Positions 47,169 to 59,520 of a stretch of DNA of 64,000 bases are shown here, piece after piece. Position 1 is the stretch's first letter, and each line of letters begins with the position of its first letter. Source of the stretch: Marsupella aquatica (taxonomy: Eukaryota > Marchantiophyta); the NCBI GenBank assembly GCA_973895155.1, contig OZ316892.1, forward strand, positions 6,820,001 to 6,884,000, written 5' to 3'. The notes beneath the pieces are model-generated. The model searched no databases, was not told the DNA's origin, and worked only from the letters and a program-made list of their open reading frames with translations. Made by a program: the position numbers and the translations under genes.

Positions 47169-49749
47169 ATGATGGGTTCGCTGGGTTCCTGCGATGGCGT
47201 GGGTTTGTTTCTCAGTTGGATCATGAATTCAGGAAAGTCTTCCAAGTCTGACAGGGAGTCGTTTCGGTCGAGGAGGAGCGATTCGGTAGGAGTTTGGAAG
47301 GCTATTGTAGCGACTTCCAAATATGGGATGGGGTTATTTGCAAGCGGTGCTCCCTTTCAGATTCAGGAATTTCTCTCGGCCGATTTTGATTTTCACACTG
47401 TAAGTAGACGTTGCCAGGATTTTTCTTCAGAGGAGCACTGGACAAGATGGCCATACATGCCAATTCAAGCCAATGATGGAGGAATCGGTTCTCCTTTTAA
47501 TTGGAATTTTGGAACCAGGAAGTCAGGGCCCTGGAGATTATTTCCTCCTGGGCTGGGAGGTCCACCAGACAGCAGCAGCAGGGGCAAGTTAACTGTAACA
47601 GGGGTTGGAGGTGGATCAGAGGGGAGACCGCCCAATTCTACCGATTCTGGCTATCCCAGAGGAACTCTGACCTATATAATCTTGGGTTTGAACGTTTTGT
47701 AAGTTACCTTTTGTTCTAATGTTTAACTTCTGAATATGAATCCAAGTTCACGGCAAGTTTACAAGTCAAACACGCTATCAATATATTTTGAAGAAATGAC
47801 TGACCACTTATGATGACTTGCAGAGTTTTTTTGGGACAGGTTGCATCTAAAGGGAAGTTACTTCTCTACGGAGCAAAGGTACGCTACTTTCAATAGATTC
47901 AGTATAGATATATGGGATGCTCGATTCTAACTTGTGATACACCTAGTAGGTTGAAACATTGGCACACTTAAGAGTTTTGTACCTCTTTTCTAAAACCCTA
48001 CTTGAATAAGCTTTGACAGTCTGGGAGAGGATGACTTAGAATTGATCAGTAGGTACATCTGTTTTTTCGTCCGAGAGTTTCCACTGCTACGGACAGAGTT
48101 GTTGAATTCAGTTGAATCTGTACCAACTAGAAGACAACTTGTTGTTCATACCGTGTTTCGCTCTCGGTCATTTAGCAAAAAATGAATGGAAGGAGGACTG
48201 GTTGAAAAGAGGACTTGTGCAGCGGAAAACTGGCATGCCAGGCTTGTAGTACTGGTTTCTTTGCCAATGAAATTTGATGCTGACGCGAGAGTGAACAGAG
48301 ATGGTAGCAGTAGGGAAGTCTCTGTCTTCACAGCACCAATGTCTTCTGTTGTTGGTTGTTCGTAGATCAATGCGCTCATTGACCAGGGCCAGTTGTGGAG
48401 ACTGTTTACTCCAACTGTTCTGCATGCAAATATCTTCCATCTTCTTGTAAGCCCCTAGTTTTAAAATTTTTTATTGTGTAGCCTGTGTGCACATGCTTTG
48501 ATGTTCAATGGTCTTGTTTTTGGACTGTTTATTTAAAATTTTCATCTGCAGATAAATTCATATTCTCTCAATTCAATTGGCCCAACAGTGGAGTCCCTGG
48601 CAGGACCAAGGAGATTCTTAGCAGTGTATTCGGCCTCTGCTATAACAAGTATGACTTCGTCTTACGCATTGTGGTTATTGTGTTCTTCTAGTTGTGGTGC
48701 ATGTTAACCCTATGTTAGCGATCCTTGGTGGCCCTAAATGCTCGCAATATTTCTACAGGTACTACCCTAAGTTACTTCTGCTGTTCAGCGCCTTCAGTTG
48801 GTGCTTCTGGAGCAATTTTCGGTGTTGTAAGTCATCCTTGTTGTGCACCTTTGCTTATGCTGCTCCTCTCGTTGAGCAGCCTTCTGCGGAACAGTCGTGG
48901 ACCACAATAGGAAATGATGCTTGATTGTCACTATCATTCCCCAGAGGTTTCTTGGGAAACAGCAACTTCCCATGAAAGCCTCTCCCTGAAATTCTGCTTT
49001 TGGCCATTATCATGGTATGGTGGTATTCTAAAGAACTAGTTGTTTAACAGCTTAAAGTGCCAATGTCCCTTCCTATATGACGTTTGTCGATGAGAATTGG
49101 GAAGAACTCAAGTAGAGGCTTGAAAATTTTTGCAGTCATCTAAACTACGGGCATATAACATAGCGAAGCTTGTGAATGATCGTATGACCTTTGTTTTGAT
49201 CATCTTCGCTCTCGCTCCGTTTGCAGGTCGGAGCCTTGGCAGTCTTTTTGATAAGGCATAAGAATATGATGGTTAATGGTCAACAAAGTCTGCAACAAGT
49301 AGCCCGTGTGATTGCTATCAACATGGTATCTGCAGTCTGCTCCTTCTCTGACTTCTGATGATTTCTAGCAGTTTTGAATCTCTAAAATGTTGATCAGTGA
49401 GAAGCAGCAGTTTCATTTTTCGAGGATGGGTCTGCTCATCGTGGGCTTGTTTACCGCTTCAGGTTTTAGGCCTCGTCAGTGATGGAATCGACAACTGGAG
49501 TCATGTAAGAACCTTCATCAGACTGCTTACATACACCATCTGACATTTTCAATCTTATGAGACTTTGCTGCGAATCTCTGACGGATGTATCTTGATTCGC
49601 AGTTTGGAGGACTTCTCGGAGGGGCTGCTGTCACTTGGTTGTTGGGCCCTGTCTATAGATTTGAAGTCCCACCTGGTGGGGGACCGAAGCAGCTTGTTGA
49701 CCGGCCTCCGATATCCTACCTATTTCCCTCCCGATTTCAAAGAGAGTGA
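47169..49749 (+). CDS. Rhomboid-type intramembrane serine protease, plastid RBL10-like
   Basis: Rhomboids cleave transmembrane substrates within the membrane; the closest match I recognise is the plastid inner-envelope group (Arabidopsis RBL10). Exons are 47169-47698, 47824-47878, 48366-48446, 48552-48648, 48759-48826, 49227-49325, 49463-49504 and 49603-49749, giving 372 residues. The catalytic serine is S271 in GASGAIFG and the catalytic histidine is H324 in NWSHFGGLLGG; the conserved H220-x3-N224 pair of transmembrane helix 2 is also present, so the enzyme should be active. The segment [25 protein letters not shown] spans two junctions and is typical of this group. The first ~150 residues are Ser/Arg/Gly-rich and not conserved, consistent with a transit peptide, though acidic residues near the start are slightly atypical. 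Two ATGs are adjacent at 47169 and 47172. An unused-looking GTAAGT at 47400 lies inside exon 1. Confidence 0.93.
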
Positions 49750-50967
49750 CGATAAGATTTCTTAATCCTGTTGGCATGCGTATAATTAGTAAGCGGAGAT
49801 AAGTGGATTAAGAAATCTAACTACAACCTGTTGTCCTGAAATAGCTGCAGGGTCACGGTTGCACCATCATTTGGTGAGAGTTTTTGTATGATGTCGTAGT
49901 GTACGGTGTACCTTTCATTCTTCAAAAGAGATGAAAGCTTCAGCAAACCTCTCTCTTCTCTCTTCTACATAGCCTATGCGTGAGGTGTCTATTCTCTCTA
50001 CAGTCTCCAACTCTGCAAACCTGACCTACATAAGCAGATCCTTTCTGTAGTGATTCCCCAGTCTTAGCTCCAAGCACTAGCAATGGGTTAGCCACAATCA
50101 CCGTTTTTGCATATTGTCCCGCAGTTCATTGTTGTCTGCTTCGCCAAGTTTGTATCTATTAACAATCTACGTCAATGTTCTTGGCCCATGCATTACAGGC
50201 TTTACTCATCTTGCGGTCAAGCATAGATGGAGGCACCAATTATCTACACAAAATGATTTTATGTGTATCAATTAGCCCAGGAATTAGGACTTCGGGTTTA
50301 ACAAGCGAAGAATTTTTGGCGTGAAGAGTGTGCGTTGTTTCATTCAGCTTGTTCCAGATCCTCAGATTGTTGAGAAATACATCCCATAGAAAAGTAGTTA
50401 GATGAAACATTGAGTAATAATTGGACATACAATGTTCTGACGCCCCGTTTCAAGGTAAGTCAAATCTTTCAAAGAAAATTGTGCGCCAGGTACAAAGCTT
50501 CTCGTGCAGGAAGTTGGCCAACCATCTGTATTGATGCAGGTCTGATTTTAATGCAAGGTGTGCACGATCAAAGTCTAAAGTAGCTAATCCGAGCAAATTG
50601 TCCGCTTGGAAATTTCAAACCCCAGTATCTCCCGGAGCATAAACTATTCGGTATAGGACAAATCTCTACGACAAAAATGAAACATGAAGGACAAGCTCCC
50701 TACTGAATTGTACGAACTATAATGTCTCTTACTTTAATTTTGCTCTCCTAATAGATATAAACGGCAACTTCTCAAATAAAGAACTCCGGGAAACCTTAAG
50801 TACAATTGTATATACAAAGCAGTGTATCATACATTTGCGAGTTTTGTGAATATTGTTGTCATTTTATCACAGGAGGCAATGTACGCCCAAAATGTAGAAC
50901 TCACCATTGCACAAAAAACTGACTCTAAATAGAGTACATTTTTAAATAAATTACCCAAAAACTTTAA

Positions 50968-51060
50968 GGGTACAAGAGTTCTATGATGGGAAGTGAATGG
51001 CAGAGCCTACAAGGTAAGTCTAGTTTTCACCTAGGCAAATGAACAGTGGCCTGTTAGCAG
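50968..51060 (+). mobile_element. Truncated copy of the 17074 MITE-like family
   Basis: GGGTACAAGAGTTCTATGAT then GGGAAGTGAATGGCAGAG matches the left terminal repeat at 17074, and CACCTAGGCAAATGAACAGT matches its interior. The right terminal repeat is absent, so this is a broken copy. Confidence 0.65.
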
Positions 51061-51559
51061 CAGGAGCCCTTTGTAGTGGCAGCTGTGGTTTGAAGTGGTA
51101 ATTTCAATAAAGTCCTTGTCTAGTCTCCACTATGCGTGGACAGGGCTAGTTACCAGCTAAAGCAACTCTTTGTTGTCAATGGCATCTGGTCTTTGGTCCC
51201 AATCTTCTGGGTACTGGCCCTCCTGGTTTATGGGCTACCCAGCATCGTTTCTTCCTCCCTTTTTGAAATATCATTCAGGCCAAAGAAAGATAGAAAAGAG
51301 AAAAGGGCACAGAACTATCTTCAACATTATGGGCTTGAAAAGCCCTCTCCTGCATGGCTCCATTCACTCCTTCAAGTCACCAGCTTTTCAAAGTCTTTTG
51401 CCACCTACAACCTTTTCTCTGAGGAGAACCCCTTTCGAGTGATGATTGCATTGGTGCATAGAAGCTGGTCGTTGGTGCTCTTTCATGTGCAAATTGAGCC
51501 CTTCAGTATGCAAATTCCCAGTTTCTTTCATTCTGCCTCTTGCTCTCAGCTTTGAGGAT

Positions 51560-51720
51560 AGTAATTTCCAGTCTACAAAATTTGCAAGCTGTGTGGACAC
51601 TCAAGTTTGAAATATTCTTGAGACAGCCTCAGTGTTTCTAGTTTGATAATACCTTTTGTGAAAATGTTGGTGATGTTGAACCAGATGCAGGCTATCTTAA
51701 TCATCTAATGTACAACTTTA
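51560..51720 (-). mobile_element. Possible Ty1-copia polyprotein C-terminal remnant
   Basis: On the minus strand a short frame reads NITNIFTKGIIKLETLRLSQ, similar in layout to the (A)DIFTK motif that ends copia RNase H domains. The similarity is limited to a few residues and neighbouring frames are broken. No LTR pair or primer site was identified, so this is a weak call. Confidence 0.25.
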
Positions 51721-51819
51721 TTGTAACACCATGGTAATTCCTGAATGATTTAAACTTAAAGATCTTCAAATGACATTATGAGCACCTTCAGTGGGATTGG
51801 GTTTCACTTGGTCCATATT

Positions 51820-51920
51820 CATCCTAGCTGATTAGCTTGTTATCAAAGTTTGAATCAAAGTTAATGGAGACCTAATGAGCTAGGATGAATGGGTTTTTCC
51901 ATTAACTTTGATTCAAACCT
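51820..51920. repeat. Two interlocked inverted repeats
   Basis: CATCCTAGCT near 51824-51834 pairs with AGCTAGGATG near 51878-51888. TTTGAATCAAAGTTAATGGA near 51850-51869 pairs with TCCATTAACTTTGATTCAAA near 51898-51918, the latter perfectly over 20 bases. The arms are interleaved, so the two hairpins are mutually exclusive. Confidence 0.75.
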
Positions 51921-53699
51921 TATGTAGATTGGTCAGTCAAGCACATTTTTAAAAAACATATGAGGGAGTCTCACAACGGATTCAAGTTACAACCTTGGAT
52001 TGGATTTGTTCCAGCACAACTTTTTCTGGAATGTAAAATTCTCCTGAACTTTCGCAAAAGTGGAAGAAGAATAGAAGCCAATAAGTTTCTAATACTTTCC
52101 AAGGACTCTAGTAGAGGTTGCAATTACCAAAGTAAACCATTATTTAGTTCATCACTAACAGTCCCAAGGTGCAATCAAGTGCGCATTGGATTATCTCATA
52201 AGTGCAATCCTATTAAACATTGCACTTATCAATATATCCATAGAATGAAAGGCTTTAGAAACATTGCAATTAATATCCAATTTGATGTCCACAGTGCGAG
52301 TTCTCGAAAATCCCCTCATAAGATAAGGGTTCTCAACACTTATTGAGGGAGTTCCACTGATGAATCTTCAAGTGAGTCCAGATTGCACTTGTAAACAGTG
52401 CAATAAAACTACAATTTTCACGGGAAACTTCGGGGAAGAAGCTCCTCCGCTGCACTCAATGAGTGGATGCACTTGTATGGAGTGCATTTATGCAGAGGTC
52501 ACTCACTGTATCATACAATCTTGATCTGGTGATTTGTGACCAAAGGAAGTGTGGATAATGAGCATAAAGTACAACTGAGCCCTTCTGCCTAAGTAATGGA
52601 ATTTGGCACTATTCACATGTGCTGAGTGTAATAGGATATGATCGTAACGATAGAGAAGGCCTTACCCCACCTCCACGTTTCGTAGACCGTTTGTTTTACC
52701 CAAAACTTAGACTAACTGAGGAATTTTCCACATCAGATTTCAAAAGGATGAAGGCTAACCCACACAACACCGCACAAGTCAGAGTCGAGTGACGAGCCCA
52801 TTTTGTCAATTGCTGTAGCTTTACGAATCTATGCAGAGAAGCAAAATGCATTGAAATGAGGTGCGAAATCACCACCAGGCCCAGTTGTGAACTCCCTCGC
52901 ATGTGCCCCGAAGCTGGTGATCTAGTCATTACCTACAGTCATCTTAACCATGAGATCAGGAATGTCAATAAATCGTTTGTTGACTTGTGTTGGAATTCCA
53001 AGGACTAACGACAAGGCGGAAACACGACAGGAGCCCCCGTTAGCCCTCCTTTTCGAGTAGGGTCCATTGCCTTTACACAGGGTGAGCTTAAAGCAAGGAG
53101 AATGATACGTTTCGCCCATGCACTGGTTGGACTTTAGAAGTTTCCGCCAATCCAAGAGTCTGAGCAACATTGTCTGCGACTACTTTATGAAATTTACGTC
53201 TGTAATCAGCTACTGTAGATAATCACAGTGTGAGACTGACAAGTTACTATAGCAGCTAGTTAGGAAAACACATTTCTCCAATGAATTCTATCATTTAGGA
53301 TATACGCGACTAAAAATAAGTTGTACCCGCTAACTACTTCTGCATATTTGTTTCTAGTAGGAAAAAGGTCTGTCTTCAATTAGTAAGGAAATATGAAAAA
53401 TGAGGAGGAAGACTCGGGAACTTGTTGCCCAGTTGACAATTTCTTCATTTGACGAGCCTTCTCCACAACTTTGAGTCCTCTCCTTCACTCTGGAACCAGA
53501 GAGGGAATAAAAATGAGAACCTTCCAAAACTCTCAATCCACTTGCAAGTCAAATTGCTACAAACCCTTCCATCACGATGTAAACTGGAAGCAAGTCAAAG
53601 TCATCGTAATTTGACCAGATTTACAAATTTTTCGATACTTACGATTTGAATTCAGCAGAGTAATTGGCATTTGTCAACATCCGTTATTTTTACAACAGA

Positions 53700-53960
53700 A
53701 GTATAGGATGGAATCTCCTGTCACTACTCCAACACTATCGGGCGTCACAGACATTGCCCAGCACAATCAAAAAGACACAACAATCAATGGACATTCTCAG
53801 TATATTTGAAATTTTGCTAGATATACAATTTTCTCGAATGTTACGATCTTAGCAGTGTAATTCAAGTTGGATAGTATCCGTTTGTTTTCCAGCAACGGAA
53901 GTACGGGATGGAATCTCCTGTCACTACTTTTCCACTATTCTGGATATCACAGAGATTGCC
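53700..53960 (+). repeat. Duplicated ~200 bp segment
   Basis: GGATGGAATCTCCTGTCACTAC with AACACTAT or TCCACTAT, then ATTGCCCA and a CA(A/G)CA-AATCAA phrase, occurs near 53706-53775 and again near 53908-53975. Preceding AT-rich words (TTTCTCGAATGTTACGA and TTTTTCGATACTTACGA) and GTCAACATCCG/ATAGTATCCG phrases extend the similarity, indicating an old tandem duplication of about 200 bases. Confidence 0.6.
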
Positions 53961-55011
53961 CAACAGAATCAACGAGACGCGACACGACGGGCTTTGCAAT
54001 TCCGTGAGCTCTTGGCCTTACAGAATGACAACTAACGCTCAAAATGGCGTCTCCATCCGCAAAGGGAGACATCTCATCTAATATATGAACCTCTTCTGTT
54101 TCGACGCTTTAGTAATGAAATATATGCATGCAATTGCCGCTGGATATTCGATCACACTTGGATAGCCAAAAATAAATGGAATGGGCTTCAGGGAGACAAC
54201 TGGCTCTCCTTCAGAATACAGAAACACATACCCACAACATCCGAAACCTACAAGAAGAGACGAGATATTACGTATGCAGTGACGTGAGGAGAAACCAGTG
54301 AGACCTAGAATCTTACCTTATTCTACCCCTTCGCCTCGAGCTTGTGAAAGAGGCTGATACTCTTCATGTTGTTCATCATATGTAAAATGGCATTCTACAA
54401 ACTTTGTAAATATCAAAAGGAACCATGGGAAACAGCGATTCTTGAGCTGTGAAACGAATCTCACCAACTGACAAGAAGTGCAAGCTCAACTCTGTGAGTT
54501 TATAAAGAAAACTCCTACCAGGAGGCCCTCAGCTTTACAATGGGCAATTATTACCACTTCCTGATTTTACAGCCATACAGACAGACTGAGTAACACACAG
54601 GAGCAAATTTTTCCTCATCGGTGATCCTAAAGCTGCTTCCTAATTTCATGTATGAACCTTCTTTCTCAAGACATGATCGCATGTCCACCTCATTGACACT
54701 TTTTAAAACAGAGCCAATGCCATGAACTCAGCAGATCCCTCTCGTGTGCTATATACCGAAAACATTAGACTTAACACTCAATGGTACAAATGTTCCCGGT
54801 ATGATTCTAGCGTATGCGATTGTCACATAGTTGTGAGAACGCACCTACATAAGCCTATGTTCCCTGCAACTTTCCAAAAAGTTGAACGCTGCTGGGAAGC
54901 AGTGCTCACATTCAAATCATTGCCCAAAAGCTGGTGCAATCGTACTGGTCGCTGACCTTGAGAAGACTGCCCAATGCCCTGGTGATTCTTGCCTTTCGGA
55001 TTCCAAGAACA

Positions 55012-58000
55012 TTATGTCTGCAAAAGCTGTTTACGATCCACAGCATGGTGATGCTCCAGCTTCACTCCCTTCGCGGGATGATTCTCGAGTTTCACTCCGC
55101 CCATTCCTAGAACGTCTGATAGGTCGCCCGACGAATCCTCATCGACAAAAAACTCTTCCTCTTCATACCCCATCAAATTATCCTGAAAATCACATACCAT
55201 CTGTGCCTTAAGTATACCCACGGACAACATAATATAATATGGTACCCAAAGTCACCTGTGTCCATAGATTTCATTCTAGCTTATCACTGAGCAGTATGTA
55301 ATTATCTGTGAGCTCAGATGGGCACGTCGCAGCTTAAACATTTACTTGAATTTCGTAATGTGTAAGCACAGATATCGTTGATAACATCCTTGCGAGAGTT
55401 CCTCACCTCCTCTTCATCTTCGTGCTTGACTTGTGGTTCTCCCACGTCATCATTTTTGGCGAATCGCCCCCTTACCCGAGGCCGGCTGTCTGCAAGAGTC
55501 TTCCGACAGGCATACTGCACGACATACAACATAGCTTAGTGGTGACATTGCTGTCACGCAGTAGACGTTCTCATCGTCTGTACCACGGGCAGAGCACAAC
55601 AAATCTGTCTGTGCAGACTAGTCGATGTTAAAAAGCATTGCCGTCTAAAGTAACTCGAGCAGAACGGCATACCTTAATCTTCTTATTGAAGTTCCTCTGA
55701 GTACGCTTCTGTTGATACCTATGTATCCTTATCTTCCGCTCCTCCATGGTGTACCGGCCAATCTTAAACCCACCATCTTCATAATTGGGACGGTCCAGCG
55801 ATGACGGACTGGTTCCACCACCGGCCATTCCATTCAGTGTCTGAAGAAGGACAATAATGGACTGCGCATTAACTACTGGGTACAACTTGAGGGGACATTT
55901 GAAAGCATTTTCAGGTGTAAGGGTGACTGGAACGTGCAAGGGATAGAACGGCCTCCTAGCACATCCATCGAGTCACCTTCGAAGTCAGAGGAGTCAGGAG
56001 AGTGTTCTAACTTGCAGTTAACCAACATAAAATGTAGTCGACTAGAAATGCCACAAAAATGTACTGCAAGCGCGGGCATTTTGCGATTTCGAAGTAATGA
56101 TTCGAAACAGCCGCATCCCGTCAGCGGTAAAACGGCCTCAGAGCGCTTCTAAAGGGGGATATTAGCGACACGGGTGGAAGCAAGAATATGCTACAAAGAA
56201 AGATGCCATAATGCATTTGATGAGTCAAGCGAGATACTCCTCAAAGGAATCGTCGTGAGAAAGGGTTGGGCGGAGAGAGTCAATCTGTGACAATCTGGAG
56301 GAGGAAGGAGCGCAATGGGTGAAAGGCACACCTGAATGTCGCCAGTGCTGTGTACACGTCGCATGGATTGCATGAGAGGACGAATATGGACGCTCTGGAG
56401 GTCGGAGAGCTGAGGCTGCATGTTGGGGCTCCCGCTCTCGTTGCTCAAGCGGCTCGGAGCATCGGAAAGGCTACCAATTCGGCTAAAGCTGCCCCCCTGC
56501 TCGCTGCCTTGCGACATATTGGGTGCTATGTTCCTAAGTTGCCCAAGGGCATGACTGCTGAAACTCCTCTGCATCGCTGACGATCGAGACTGCATTGACA
56601 ATTTCGCGTCAACAAATCCGGAGGTGTCAACAGCGGAACCCAATCTTTGAGCTAACCCGGGCGAGGACAAGAAGAGCGGCTTGTTCTGCTGAATCTTCAA
56701 ACCACCGCCATCCACTGGCACCAGCATCCCATCCAAGACCGAATCGGTTGCCTCAGCCGAGCTGTTGGACAAGCTCCGTGGCGACGCTCCGTCCAAAGAG
56801 TTCACAGAATGAGTCGGAGGAGACGAATGCAAGACATCAGAAACAGACGCAATTCCGCTGCCAGCCAGTAGGTCCTGTCCTCCACTGGCAGAGTAAGGCC
56901 CTGAGGGTATTCCGTTGGAATTCTGCTGAGATGAGACAGAGGGTGACAATGGTGACGATGGGAACCTCTTGTCTGCCACAGCACCACCTTGGTTATGCAC
57001 GACCACCCCAACCGTAGAGTAAGGGCCCCTTTTGGAAAATGACTGAGCCACACTCCCTTTGACATCGAAGTTCGGAGTCTGTCTGTAAGGAGAGTATCCT
57101 CCTCCTATTTGGTGGTGCTCCAAGGACAGGGAATTGAGCTTCTCAGAGGTAGCTCCGGGAGAGAGCAGGCCACTCGATTTCAGGGCAGGTGAGGTAGGAG
57201 ACGCTAAGCCCGAGATTCCGTTGTTCCTGCTGTGCTGCATGTACATCTCCGACACTGCTAAACTACCACCCCCACCGAAGCCCCCCGCGTTGCTCATGTG
57301 GGCCAGGTTGATTGATGGCTTCTGGAAGCTCCCATACGGGGGCAGAATTTGCCCATTCGCAAACGGCTTCGTGTGTGCGGAAGAGGACAGCGACAAGCCG
57401 CCCTTAAGGTCAGCTGCATCCACTCCGAAGGCTGTTCCGACATCGAGTTCACTCGACGTCGGGAGCCTGGGAAAGACATCTTGCCCTTCTAATTCCGCTA
57501 TCAAGTCATCTCCCCCCATACTCTCATATGAGGCCCCCTGTGTCCATTCATCCATCCATCCATTTCACGCGAAACCCAACATCAAATTAGTTCAGTAGAC
57601 CTTGCAGACAACCAAAAGAAAGGACATTACAGTACAACTATCCATCCATTGACACCAACACAGGTTAAAATTGGTATCGCAGACCTTCCAAACGGCAAGA
57701 AGCGATAACATTACAGCTCAAACCAACAGGTAAACCGCCAGAAAGAAAGAAAAATTGGACCCAAAATTGCAACAGGTGGAGATGTCACTGTGGAGCAAAC
57801 ACTACCGTGACCCAATATACAGGTCAAAAGCCGCAAATTGGGCAGGAACCAAGCCTCTCGGGTGTGGGGTCTTAAACTGTTCTGCCGGGCACTCACATTG
57901 AGATCATTGGAGTGGCTGAGGTCATCCGAAAAGAAACCCTTGGTGAAGTCAAGCTCGTCACCATTATCAGTGAGGTCTGGGAATAGCAGAGCACCCGTAG

Positions 58001-58037
58001 CAGATTGATAAAGTAGGTCGTCGCCTTCCCCAGACAT
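55012..58037 (-). CDS. CCT motif family protein (CMF, no B-box)
   Basis: Probable nuclear transcriptional regulator of the CONSTANS/TOC1-related CCT class. Minus-strand exons are 58037-57897, 57537-56332, 55840-55673, 55514-55407 and 55182-55012, giving 597 residues in a continuous frame. The CCT motif spans about residues 482-527 and crosses one junction: EERKIRIHRYQQKRTQRNFN then KKIK joined to YACRKTLADSRPRVRGRF. Upstream, the large second exon has two blocks that I recognise from Arabidopsis CMF proteins lacking B-boxes: QRSFSSHALGQL and MRRVHSTGDIQ. The rest is Ser/Gly/Pro-rich and probably disordered. No B-box zinc finger is seen in the first exon, which instead is acidic. The C terminus has an acidic patch and two GVKLE(N/H)H repeats. 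The start is the first ATG, with stops above it. Confidence 0.93.
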
Positions 58038-59080
58038 TCAGAGAGATGCAAGACACTGGTTGTCTCTCACTCTCTCGGCTCTCTATAGCGGTCGGGTGTC
58101 CCCCCCCCCCCCCCCCCACCCCACCCCACCCAGCCACCCACTCCAACCTGTCTCTTCTCAAACCCCGTAAAATCCCATCACTGCCACCCTGCACCTCGTC
58201 CTTACCACCTCAAGGTTCTGTTTCCTTCCTCCCCAAATCCTCCTCCAACCGCCTTTTCTCCACCACAACTCCTCCTCCTGTTCTCTCCCTTCGTCCTCCT
58301 CCCCTCCAACTCAAGCACGCAGGCATGGGTCTCTCTGTGCTCCCTCTTCTGGAAACCTTCCGGATTTCATGTACACCTCCCGAATTCCCTTGCAGCAACC
58401 AAATCACCGTCTCTGCACGTCTCGGTCTTGACTCTCACTCTGCTCGAGCACCCACTTCCCCTTTCTATTCTCCTCACTCAGTACTTGTTTCTCTGCTCTG
58501 CTAAAGATTACACACCTTCCTCCACTTCTACCTCGCTCACTCTGTTCCTTCCTTCTCTTCTAGCTCACCAAGCCACACTACTACACTACACTACTCCCTT
58601 GCATCCGCCTCTCCTACGGTACCCTCTCCCTGTACTCTACGACTTCCTCCCACCGCACCGCAGCCCTCTCCTCACCTCACCTCACCTCCCCTCTCCCCTC
58701 ACCGCATCACCCAGCCGGAGCCAGAATCAGTCAGTTACCCTCGCTCGAGCTGAACCAAAACCGATGCCTGACGGCCCACCGAAATGCGAGCAGCGAGATG
58801 TAGAACAACGAACGACGTCGCGATGGCGGAAGTGAGAGCCCAAATCAAAAAAGCGAAGCGGTGGTAGCGAATTTGCTCTTGATGCAGCGAGCCAGGATGA
58901 TCGAGCGAGCGAACCGGCAAGCACAGCACACAGCCACAGAAAAGTGGGGGCGAGTGGAGTTGTTGTTGTACTACTACAGTGGTAGCAGCTTTGATGGACA
59001 GAGCAGAGAGGAGCGGAAAGGAGAGCAGAGCAGAGCAGAGCAGGTCGGAGGAAGAAGAGGGCGCAGACTGGAAGTCTGAT
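58038..59080 (-). promoter_or_regulatory. Promoter and leader region of the CCT gene
   Basis: Read on the plus strand this stretch is strongly C/T-rich with an 18-base C run at 58100-58117, followed by CACCC and CTCC repeats; on the CCT gene's strand it is therefore G/A-rich close to the start codon. Open frames here exist because of the base bias and have no family features. A 5' untranslated region of several hundred bases is likely, since Arabidopsis CMF genes often have long leaders, but no transcription start can be set. Confidence 0.45.
58100..58117 (+). repeat. Poly-C tract (18 C), poly-G on the CCT strand
   Basis: Eighteen consecutive C residues lie 63 bases upstream of the CCT start codon and are followed by CACCC repeats. 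On the transcribed strand of CCT this is G-rich DNA. Its length is likely to be variable or miscounted in the assembly. Confidence 0.95.
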
Positions 59081-59175
59081 GAGAGGGAAGGGGAGGGAAG
59101 GGGAGGGAAGGAAAGGAAAGGAAAGGAAAGGAAAGGGACGAACTGAGAAAGGAAGGAAGGAAGGAAGGAAAGAGC
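59079..59175 (+). repeat. GGGAAG / GGAAA / GGAA microsatellites
   Basis: Successive arrays of GGGAAGGGGA, then five GGAAA units, then five GGAA units. The array is purine-only on the plus strand for most of its length. Confidence 0.95.
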
Positions 59176-59304
59176 GAAAGAACCAACGAAAAGACAACAG
59201 AAGAACCAAAGACGCCTACGGAGCCAGGAGACGACCAAAGAAGCGGGCAACGGAGCAAGACTGCCTGTTCTACAGCGACCGCGGGCTGCCCCGCCGGGTA
59301 GACC

Positions 59305-59368
59305 GGGCAGGGCCGGTCAGGGCTGGCTCGGGCAGGGCCGGTCAGGGCTGGCTCGGGCAGGGCAGGGC
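59305..59368 (+). repeat. 25 bp tandem repeat, about 2.5 copies
   Basis: GGGCAGGGCCGGTCAGGGCT followed by GGCTC occurs at 59305 and 59330, with a partial third unit GGGCAGGGCAGGGC at 59355. The first two are identical. Confidence 0.92.
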
Positions 59369-59520
59369 ATGACGAGGGACTGACTGATGAGAGCGGAGAG
59401 AGTGTGCACACCACGGGACAACAATAATTAATATTCACAAGGGGAACGACATTTATTTTCGATCGGGCACTTCCTCCCGGGCTGGGCCGGGCCAGGCGTA
59501 GCCCACTGGGCTGGGGACCT

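Larger units (their letters stand above)
49750..55011. other. Intergenic DNA between rhomboid and CCT genes
   Basis: Apart from the 3' ends of the two converging genes the interval holds no supportable gene. It contains a truncated copy of a MITE-like family at 50968, a possible copia remnant at about 51560-51720, an interlocked inverted-repeat structure at 51820-51920, and a short hairpin at 52195-52232. Frames at 51136-51555 and 51960-52346 are open but show no family resemblance. Two related ~100 base segments with GGATGGAATCTCCTGTCACT occur near 53706 and 53908. Confidence 0.4.

Noticed and set aside
51136-51555. Plus-strand 139-codon frame
   Set aside because: Overlapped by other frames of similar length, with no recognisable motif; likely repeat debris.
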